Below, in pieces: positions 58,100 through 64,000 of a stretch of DNA of 64,000 nt. The stretch lies in the NCBI RefSeq assembly GCF_030409225.1, contig NZ_JAUFPK010000007.1, positions 237,169 to 301,168 of the forward strand. Direction: 5' to 3'. Within the stretch, counting starts at the first letter, position 1; every line of letters starts with the position of its first letter. The notes beneath the pieces were generated by a model, which worked only from the letters and a program-made list of their open reading frames with translations, searched no databases and was not told the DNA's origin. The translations under genes were made by a program, and so were the position numbers. The stretch is from Aquisalimonas lutea. GTDB taxonomy: Bacteria; Pseudomonadota; Gammaproteobacteria; Nitrococcales; Aquisalimonadaceae.

Positions 58100-59248
58100 A
58101 TGAAGTCCATCCATTTCGCCGAGGAGCATGAGCAGCTCCGAACCCAAGTTGCCCGCTTTATCGACAAGGAGGTGCGTCCCGCGGCCCCTGCCTGGGAGGA
58201 GGAAGGCATGGTGCCCCGAGAAGTACTCCAAAGCATGGGCGAGATGGGGCTGCTGGGGATTCGCTATCCCGATGCCTTCGGCGGTAGCAACGCGGGCCCG
58301 CTCAGCACAGTGGTGTTCGCGGAAGAGTGTGGCAAATCCGGGTTCGGCGGTTTCTCCGCGACCGTCCTGGTACACACCGACATGGCCTCCCCACACTTGG
58401 TGCACGCGGGTAACCGGGAGCAGCTCGACCGGTATCTCGGCCCTATTATCCGCGGTGAGCAGATTACGGCGGTCGCCATCACGGAGCCCGATGCCGGCTC
58501 CGACGTTGCCGGGCTTCGCACACGCGCACGCCGCGAGGGCGACAGCTACGTGCTCAACGGCAGCAAGATGTTCATCACAAATGGCGTCCATGCGGACGTA
58601 TACTTCGTTGCAGCCCGTACGAACCCCGAGGCCAAGGGGGCAAGTGGCATCTCGATGTTCATCGTCGAGAAGGATGCCCCCGGATTCAACGTTGGTCGTC
58701 AGCTCCAGAAGACGGGCTGGTTGTGTTCGGACACGGCGGAGCTCGTGTTTGACGAGTGCCGGATCCCGGCGGAGAACCTCCTGGGCGAAGAGAACAAGGG
58801 GTTCTACTCGGTCATGCAGAACTTCCAGAATGAACGCCTTGTCCTCGCCGCGATGGCCCTCGGTGAGTGCGAGCGCGGCCTGGAAGTTACATGGGACTAC
58901 GTGCGGGGTCGCAAGGCGTTCGGTGGCGTGCTGTCCGACAAGCAAGGTATTCGCCAGCGCCTGGCCATGCTCGAGGCGCGGGTGAATGCCGCGCAGCAGT
59001 TTCTCTACCACGTTGGCTGGCTCATGGAGGAGGACATCGAGTGCACGAAGGACGTGTCGATGCTCAAGGCACTTTGCGGTGAGTTGGTGAACGAGGTGAT
59101 GTATACCTGCCAGCAGTTCCACGGCGGGATGGGCTACATCCAGGAGAGCGAGATCGAGCGCATGGTCCGTGACGCTCGGATTCACTCCATCGGCGGTGGT
59201 GCGACAGAGGTGATGCTGGAAGAGGTCGCGAAGCGCTCGCTCCAGTAG
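58100..59248 (+). CDS. Acyl-CoA dehydrogenase with isovaleryl-CoA-type active site
   Basis: FAD enzyme of 382 residues. FAD-site segments AVAITEPDAGSDVAGLRT and NGSKMFITNG are present. The usual catalytic glutamate near the C-terminus is replaced (IHSIGGGATEVM), while NERLVLA places a glutamate at 245, the position used by isovaleryl-CoA and long-chain acyl-CoA dehydrogenases. That fits a branched-chain substrate feeding the carboxylase on the other arm. GGAG ten bases before the ATG at 58100; the frame is open from 58043. Confidence 0.9.
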   Translation: MKSIHFAEEHEQLRTQVARFIDKEVRPAAPAWEEEGMVPREVLQSMGEMGLLGIRYPDAFGGSNAGPLSTVVFAEECGKSGFGGFSATVLVHTDMASPHLVHAGNREQLDRYLGPIIRGEQITAVAITEPDAGSDVAGLRTRARREGDSYVLNGSKMFITNGVHADVYFVAARTNPEAKGASGISMFIVEKDAPGFNVGRQLQKTGWLCSDTAELVFDECRIPAENLLGEENKGFYSVMQNFQNERLVLAAMALGECERGLEVTWDYVRGRKAFGGVLSDKQGIRQRLAMLEARVNAAQQFLYHVGWLMEEDIECTKDVSMLKALCGELVNEVMYTCQQFHGGMGYIQESEIERMVRDARIHSIGGGATEVMLEEVAKRSLQ

Positions 59249-59413
59249 CGTCCAGAACAATCCATGCCGTCAACATAGATCGGTTTCTTCTTCCTGGCGC
59301 CCGGCGACATGATGCGGGTTCAAAGATCCCTTCGGGTCGAGGCACGACGAGTTCGGTTTGTGCGCTGTAGAGCTACGGGGCTGTGCCCACCGTAGCTCCA
59401 TCGTCGGTTGCAG

Positions 59414-59689
59414 CTACTCTCCCGAGGAAGGATCGGTTACGGCCTTGATCCGGGAGATCCGGTTGGCGGGGACATCCAGGCAGCGGGCATGCTCGTGGAT
59501 GATGTCTTCGTTGGCGGCAATGTAGACGCAGTAGATCTTGTCATCGCAAATGTAGCTGTTGAGCCACTGCAGCTCCCTCGGGCCGAGCTCGTCGCGCACG
59601 GCATTGGATGCACGCGATGCCTCCCGGAGTTGTTCCGCGCTCATCTCGCCCGCCCCGGGGATCTCGCGTTCAATCACGTACTTCGGCAT
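59414..59689 (-). CDS. DUF4242-domain protein
   Basis: A 91-residue ferredoxin-like protein: MPKYVIEREIPGAGEMSAEQ, LQWLNSYICDDKIYCVYIAAN and IIHEHARCLDVPANRI are typical of DUF4242. Role unknown; some relatives are described as nickel-binding. GGAGG five bases before the ATG. Divergent from the TetR gene at 59771, with two operator-like sites between, so it is probably that regulator's main target. Confidence 0.88.
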   Translation of the reverse strand: MPKYVIEREIPGAGEMSAEQLREASRASNAVRDELGPRELQWLNSYICDDKIYCVYIAANEDIIHEHARCLDVPANRISRIKAVTDPSSGE

Positions 59690-59715
59690 GACTACCTCCC
59701 GTTTGCCTCAGTTGC

Positions 59716-59750
59716 ATACCGGTAGTATGTTGTATAGATACTGACAGTAT
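59716..59750. promoter_or_regulatory. Tandem operator between DUF4242 and tetR genes
   Basis: ATACCGGTAGTAT (59716-59728) and ATACTGACAGTAT (59738-59750) share the pattern ATAC-N5-GTAT; the second is a perfect palindrome. Their centres are 22 bp apart, two helical turns. The region also must hold both promoters. Binding by the adjacent TetR is inference. Confidence 0.6.
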
Positions 59751-59770
59751 GTATGTCAAGGGGACGACGG

Positions 59771-60433
59771 ATGGTAACGGTTTCGAGAAAGGCAGAGCAG
59801 GGGCGAGTGACTCGCGATGCGCTCATCGTGGCGGCACGTAAGGAGTTCGCCAGACAGGGCTATGCCAATGCGTCCGTCGACGACATCGTGCGTCTGGCCG
59901 ACGTCACCAAAGGCGCCTTCTACCACCACTTCGCGGGAAAGGAGGATTTGTTCCTGCGGGTGTTCGAAAACGTCAAGAAGGAACTCAGCCGCGGCGCGTT
60001 CATCACCCACGCCGAGCACGAGCCATTCTCAACGGACGACAGCCACGCGCTGCACCTGGAGCGCTTTACCGCGCAAACGAACGCGGAAGTCTGGGCTGAG
60101 CTAAGGTCACGCTGCCGGCGGTACATCGAGCTCCACAGTGACGCTTCCATCCGTCAGATCGTGCTGGTTGATGCCCGCTGGGTCCTCTCCTGGGAAGATT
60201 GGCAGCGCGTCGAAAGCGAGTACGGGGTAACGCTGCTGCGCGCCGACCTCCGGCGCGCCATGCAGCGGGGCATCATCAGGCGCCTTCCTTTGGCAATGCT
60301 GGCCGCGGTCATCGCTGGCGCGCTCAATGAGGCCTGCTTGCTCGTTGCGAATGCGGCGAATTCAGATGAGGCGCTGGACGAGGCCATGAGCGCCATCGAG
60401 CCGATGCTCGACGGTCTACTCGTTGCCGAATAA
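59771..60433 (+). CDS. TetR-family regulator
   Basis: Repressor of 220 residues; helix-turn-helix at about 15-55 (GYANASVDDIVRLADVTKG, AFYHHFAGKEDLF). The C-terminal domain is of the common TetR_C type. The ATG at 59771 has AAGGGG eight bases upstream and is preferred over the ATG at 59753, which lies directly against the operator. Divergent from the DUF4242 gene. Confidence 0.9.
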   Translation: MVTVSRKAEQGRVTRDALIVAARKEFARQGYANASVDDIVRLADVTKGAFYHHFAGKEDLFLRVFENVKKELSRGAFITHAEHEPFSTDDSHALHLERFTAQTNAEVWAELRSRCRRYIELHSDASIRQIVLVDARWVLSWEDWQRVESEYGVTLLRADLRRAMQRGIIRRLPLAMLAAVIAGALNEACLLVANAANSDEALDEAMSAIEPMLDGLLVAE

Positions 60434-60517
60434 CCGACCCTCCGGATAGGCGCTTCCAATCCAAGTGCACCACCGCCTGCCCTTTGCTCCAATCGGCGGC
60501 ATCGGTGGCATAGACGC

Positions 60518-60880
60518 TTGACTCGCACGGTCGAACGGAGGTCTGGTGAGACCCGCAAACTGGAAATGGTCCGTTCGCGGGCGTGGCGTTGTTGCCGGGG
60601 CTTTTGCACCGCCCGCAACCTGGAGCCGAGCATGTCGAGGCGCGGCAACTGCTGGGACAATGCGGTCGCCGAGTCCTTCTTCTCCAGCCTGAAGAAAGAA
60701 CGTGTCAAAAGGCGCATCTACAAAACCCGGGAGCTCGCCCGAGTGGATGTCTTCGACTACATCGAGGTCTTCTACAACCGAACCCGTCGCCACAGCCATC
60801 TCGGCGACGTCAGCCCCGAGGCCTTCGAGCGGGCCTCTCCGTGAGGCACCGGAGTGCTCAAGATACTGGGGGAAGTCCAA
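60518..60880 (+). mobile_element. IS3-family insertion sequence remnant (3' end of transposase)
   Basis: The 108-residue ORF (60518-60844) holds the C-terminal part of an IS3-type DDE transposase: SMSRRGNCWDNAVAESFF (with the catalytic Glu region), FDYIEVFYNRTRRHSHLG and SPEAFE. The N-terminal orfA and most of the integrase core are missing. About 35 bases after the stop, TGGGGGAAGTCCA looks like the right terminal repeat. Inactive. Its right end lies about 43 bases from repeat copy B. Confidence 0.8.
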
Positions 60881-60977
60881 CGACTTAACGCAACCGTCCA
60901 TGGGAGTGGGGTAGAACCCTTCCGAGATTCTGGCATGCCGGCCACAAAAAACCCCGCCGAAGCGGGGCAAAGGATCT

Positions 60978-61079
60978 ATGGAGGAGAAGATCTCCTTCGC
61001 TGTGACCGTAGATCCGCCAGTGCGTTCACCGAGGTCTCATGTACCCTCGCGCCCAGACTCGCCCATTCAGCCGGTCTAG
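60978..61079 (+). CDS. Possible 33-residue small protein in repeat copy B
   Basis: Same start, ribosome site (AAAGGA) and stop as the ORF at 35499; product MEEKISFAVTVDPPV and onward, seven residue-level or codon differences from copy A, of which two are silent. Coding status unproven. Confidence 0.35.
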   Translation: MEEKISFAVTVDPPVRSPRSHVPSRPDSPIQPV

Positions 61080-61246
61080 CGTCTGAATTGCGCTCTCAGA
61101 GCGTGAGCTAAACACGGTTTGCTCTTATGTTGGCCCCGGCCCTCTCCTTACCGAGAGTCGGGGCATTTTCTTTTGGCCCATACGCGCCTTCCCGCCAGAA
61201 CGACTCCGGCAGCAATGAGGTCGCCCACCGCTGCTATACTTCCACC

Positions 61247-61360
61247 CTGCACAACGTGCCCGTGCAGACCCGCTATCCACCCTCAGCGGGTTGGCAATCC
61301 CTCAGCGGTTGCCCTGTTGGCCTCGGCCTCTCTCATCCCTGAGAGAACCGGGGCCTTTTC
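61247..61360 (+). ncRNA. Predicted four-hairpin small RNA (copy B)
   Basis: TATACT at 61235-61240, then stems TGCAC/GTGCA, CCCGCT/AGCGGG, GGCAA/TTGCC and terminator GGCCTCGG/CCGGGGCC enclosing TCTCTCA/TGAGAGA, with TTTTCT. Compared with copy A the inner terminator stem gains two pairs by matched changes, which supports a functional RNA structure. Confidence 0.5.
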
Positions 61361-61373
61361 TCGGGTGTGCCGA

Positions 61374-61398
61374 CGAAAATCCCCGGCCGAAGCCGGGG
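61374..61398 (-). terminator. Intrinsic terminator, minus strand
   Basis: CCCCGGC-CGAA-GCCGGGG (61381-61398), followed on the minus strand by ATTTTCG. It closes minus-strand transcription coming from 61,400-62,000, where I find no gene I can support on either strand. Confidence 0.6.
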
Positions 61399-62071
61399 CT
61401 GTGGTGTATCGCGATCGGGCCGTCAGTCTCGGATTCGCAGTAGACTCGTCTGCCTTCTTTGCATGCTGTGCCGGCAGGCTCGCGGCCACGAACAACGCAT
61501 GCTGGTCGACTCTATTATCTTTGGTATCCGCGCTCGCAGCCGCTTCTGACGTGACGAACTCACCGTGACCGGCGTCGCCAGAACGGCGATGCACTTCATT
61601 GGAGGGAAGCCAGCCGTTCGCGGTGCTCGACCTCCTATCCAGAGATTTTCCGTGTACGGTCTCGTCGCCTAGATGTGTCCGAGGTCGGTACAGTTTGGCG
61701 CAACACGAGACACGGTGGTGATCAGTTCGAGTACTCAGTCGGTATCGACCCTCACCAGACGTCCAGCCATACGAGTCGAGCGTACGCTTCTTAGAGTCGT
61801 GCACGCGCCCGAGTGACGGGTCTTGGCCGCGGAGCGACCGCGTAGATATATCGAGCCCGACGCACCTTATCCGTGAGGGGGAGACCACCTCTGCTTTTCC
61901 CTGGGGTCCGGGACGCGTTCGCATTTACCAGGTTTGCTCAGTACGTACGTTCCAGGATCCCGAAAACTGCGACTCGGTTCGCTTTTTTCTCTGCGTGCCG
62001 CTGGTAGTTCTGCGCATACCGGCATCGAACCAACCAACAACCACGCCGGCAAGAACAACGAGGGCAGGGCA

Positions 62072-63574
62072 GTGACAAATGCGAATAGCACGGGCGCGCT
62101 CCCCGCTTGGGCGGCGCTGACGGGGGGGTGCGTACTGCTCGTCGGGTGTGCCGGGCCACAGTTAACGCCAAAAGAACGCGCGCAGATGCTTCTGGACCTG
62201 AATCGAGAGCAGTACGAGGCCTCGCTCGAGGAGGGGCCGCCGGCCCTCGGTACGCCCCGGTTGGAGGCATGGCAGGAGCAGTTCCAGGCCGATTTTGAGC
62301 GCTTCGGCCGGTCGCAGGAGGCGTTGTACTCATCGGCGGACGTCGGCGTCTGCGAGCTTACCCGGGAGCAGGCCTACCGGGCGGCCCTGGGTGTGACGCT
62401 GGAGGAGCGCACCGCGGAGATGCGCCGGGCGAACGAGCGGCATAAGGCGTTCGAGGTGACGTTCTACGAGCCCACGTTTCGCGCCGTGGTCCTGGAAGGC
62501 ACCTGCGGGCCGGACGGACTGGAGGGGGAGGCCGTCGCCTCCATGCGGTTGCCGGAGATCTACCAGTGGTCCGGTTCCGGTGGTTCGCACGCCGAACTCT
62601 CCGACACGGCGTATCGCGTCCGCGGAACGTTCGAGGCGGGCGAGCCGGTAGGTGAGCACGCCGCTCTCGCCGTGTCCACCAACGCCAAGGGGACGTTCGC
62701 CGGTGGCACTTTCCGGGCCGGCACCTATGATGGCCTTTGGCTGCAGGCCATGAAAACCGAGCCCGCCGCGGCCTATTACTACAGTGACTACAGTGCATCG
62801 GGCGAGGTGGAGCAGCAGGTGATCTTCCGCCGCCATCCGACCAACGGTGCGGCGACGACGCGGGTGAACACCCGCACGTCGCCGCGCTCACGCAATGTGC
62901 GTATGTACCAGGGCGCCAACCTGTTGAAGGAGTTCAGCGAGCTCGATGACGCCTTCCACGGCTGGGCGACCACCTACAACACTGCCGACGGAAGCGTGTG
63001 GTTCCGGCATTGCTATCAGGACGGCGAGCACATCGAGGAGGCCGCCTCGTGCCCTGGCCCGTACCTGGCCATTCTCGCCGAGCAGGGCGGCGAGATCAGC
63101 GAGGACGAGCGCGCACGCACCCGCGGCCTGGTCATCGAGGGCACCGGCGGGCGCTACATGAGTCCGTTCACCCGCGACGACACGGTGGCAGAGTGGGTAA
63201 ACCAGGCGCAGAACGTCTCCATGGGCGCGACCGCCGGCTCGGCGGTGGGCGCGGCGGCTGGGGTTGCCGGCGCGGGCGCGGTGATGAGCGAGCTGGGCGA
63301 AGGCATGGGCGGCGCCGGCGGGCTCCTGTTCGCCGCTGCCGGTGCGATTATCGGCTCCGCCGCCGGCGAGGAAGCGGGTCGCCAGACCGCGCTTGACGCC
63401 ATCGGTGGCGAGGCCTTCCTGCGTGAGACCTCGGATCGCTCGTTCGCGTCGCTGGACCACATGGCGCGCTATTTGATCGCGCACTACCACGACAACCCGA
63501 ACCTGGAGGCGGTGATGCGGGCGACGGTGGACGTCTATCCGGAGTTCGCCGCCGCGGTGGCGCGCGTGCAGTGA
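62072..63574 (+). CDS. Lipoprotein with C-terminal glycine zipper
   Basis: A 500-residue envelope protein. The signal ends in a lipobox (LLVGCAG, Cys near residue 26). The long middle region has no family I recognise. Near the C-terminus, residues about 385-450 are glycine- and alanine-rich (GSAVGAAAGVAGAGAV, then AAAGAIIGSAAG), a glycine-zipper membrane segment. GTG start at 62072 with AGGG seven bases upstream; the frame is open from 61934. Followed after 108 bases by a second lipoprotein. Confidence 0.75.
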   Translation: MTNANSTGALPAWAALTGGCVLLVGCAGPQLTPKERAQMLLDLNREQYEASLEEGPPALGTPRLEAWQEQFQADFERFGRSQEALYSSADVGVCELTREQAYRAALGVTLEERTAEMRRANERHKAFEVTFYEPTFRAVVLEGTCGPDGLEGEAVASMRLPEIYQWSGSGGSHAELSDTAYRVRGTFEAGEPVGEHAALAVSTNAKGTFAGGTFRAGTYDGLWLQAMKTEPAAAYYYSDYSASGEVEQQVIFRRHPTNGAATTRVNTRTSPRSRNVRMYQGANLLKEFSELDDAFHGWATTYNTADGSVWFRHCYQDGEHIEEAASCPGPYLAILAEQGGEISEDERARTRGLVIEGTGGRYMSPFTRDDTVAEWVNQAQNVSMGATAGSAVGAAAGVAGAGAVMSELGEGMGGAGGLLFAAAGAIIGSAAGEEAGRQTALDAIGGEAFLRETSDRSFASLDHMARYLIAHYHDNPNLEAVMRATVDVYPEFAAAVARVQ

Positions 63575-63682
63575 GTCACCACCCCGACTTCCAGTGCGTA
63601 GCGGCGGTCACCGTCGCGCTCTATCCCGCGTTCCAGGAGCCCCTGGCGCAGGTCGACGAACCCCTTTGAACGGAGAGACGCC

Positions 63683-64000
63683 ATGACACGATTCCCTCTT
63701 CCCGCCGGCGCCGTGCGTGCCCTTGTACCGTTTGCCGCGGCGGCGCTGCTCGCCGGCTGCGCCGGCAATCAGGTGGAGAACGTGGCGGGCACGCCCACCG
63801 TGTATGAAGACCCGGAAACCACCGGCCGCGTGGGCGGTGTCGGCATTGAGAGCCAGGATGTGGTCGCCATGACCGACGAGATGATGCGCGACATGCTGCG
63901 CAACCGGATGCTCGCGGGCCGGGACGTGCCGCCGCGGGTGATCATCGACAACGCCTATCTGGACAACGAGAGCTCGTCTGTGATCAACACCAACCAGCTT
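63683..64000 (+). CDS. LpoB-like lipoprotein (cut by window edge)
   Basis: The signal peptide ends in a lipobox (LLAGCAG). The following region, VGIESQDVVAMTDEMMRDML and PPRVIIDNAYLDNESSS, resembles LpoB-family activators of peptidoglycan synthases. 106 codons are visible. GGAGAG five bases before the ATG at 63683. Probably in an operon with the preceding lipoprotein. Confidence 0.7.
   Translation, partial: MTRFPLPAGAVRALVPFAAAALLAGCAGNQVENVAGTPTVYEDPETTGRVGGVGIESQDVVAMTDEMMRDMLRNRMLAGRDVPPRVIIDNAYLDNESSSVINTNQL

Larger units (their letters stand above)
60923..61367 (+). repeat. Complex intergenic repeat, copy B
   Basis: Direct copy of 35,444-36,090, lacking the internal 196-base duplication. 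Begins CGAGATTCTGGCAT in both. Contains the same minus-strand terminator (60946-60968), short ORF, plus-strand hairpin GGCCCCGGC/GTCGGGGC with ATTTTCTTTT (61132-61174), and the small RNA. Confidence 0.85.

Noticed and set aside
61283-61924. 213-codon minus-strand ORF
   Set aside because: Overlaps the predicted small RNA and terminators; no ribosome site or family features.

Overview
The window is about 64 kb of high-GC DNA from a halophilic gammaproteobacterium. This rests on an ectoine operon, an LPS export pair (lptFG), periplasmic Cu/Zn SOD, and gammaproteobacterial-style gene groupings (holC next to pepA and valS, ilvN-ilvC-pssA, a trmH/proS neighbourhood). An Ectothiorhodospiraceae-like host is my best guess, but nothing here proves the family.

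Positions 1-32,530 are ordinary, tightly packed core genome. From the left: ectABC on the minus strand, leaving the window in ectC, behind a visible sigma70-type promoter; an MFS transporter with tsaB; a phosphatase/TetR/acyl-CoA dehydrogenase/two-oxidoreductase run with a 16-bp palindrome upstream; sufE; moaD-moaE-moaB; sodC and an exported Rieske-like protein with an altered ligand set; an exported ankyrin protein; the Fe-S carrier ApbC/Mrp; trmH; a lytic transglycosylase and proS; ilvN-ilvC-pssA-uracil-DNA glycosylase-rimI-DUF2970; pepA-holC-small ORF-valS; lptF-lptG; and an RDD membrane protein.

At 32,565 the character changes. The 3' half of a tRNA-Glu(CUC) gene lies here without its 5' half, as expected at one end of an integrated element. 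To its right, up to about 61,400, gene density drops and broken genes appear: a group II intron remnant, a frameshifted SRAP gene, a frameshifted PAS-GGDEF-EAL gene, an Amt fragment and an IS3-family transposase fragment. Two direct copies of a complex intergenic repeat, about 25.5 kb apart (35,444 and 60,923), bracket most of this region. Each copy holds several strong terminator hairpins, a short ORF with a good ribosome-binding site, and a predicted four-hairpin small RNA with C-rich loops.

Between the repeats lie two blocks. The first (36.8-50.4 kb) is rich in cyclic-di-GMP proteins and contains a compact four-gene operon: a periplasmic binding protein, a membrane GGDEF-EAL protein, a two-domain KaiC homologue with the Ser-Thr autophosphorylation pair, and a KaiB-like protein. 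The second (50.6-60.4 kb) is a divergent TetR-controlled acyl-CoA carboxylase cluster. It resembles the leucine/isovalerate (liu) pathway, but a MaoC hydratase and a CitE-type lyase sit where enoyl-CoA hydratase and HMG-CoA lyase would be expected. A divergent DUF4242/TetR pair with two clear operators follows.

The right end (62.1-64 kb) has two lipoproteins, the second LpoB-like and cut by the window edge. There is no rRNA, no intact tRNA and no CRISPR array. All calls come from reading the sequence; no similarity search or folding program was run.
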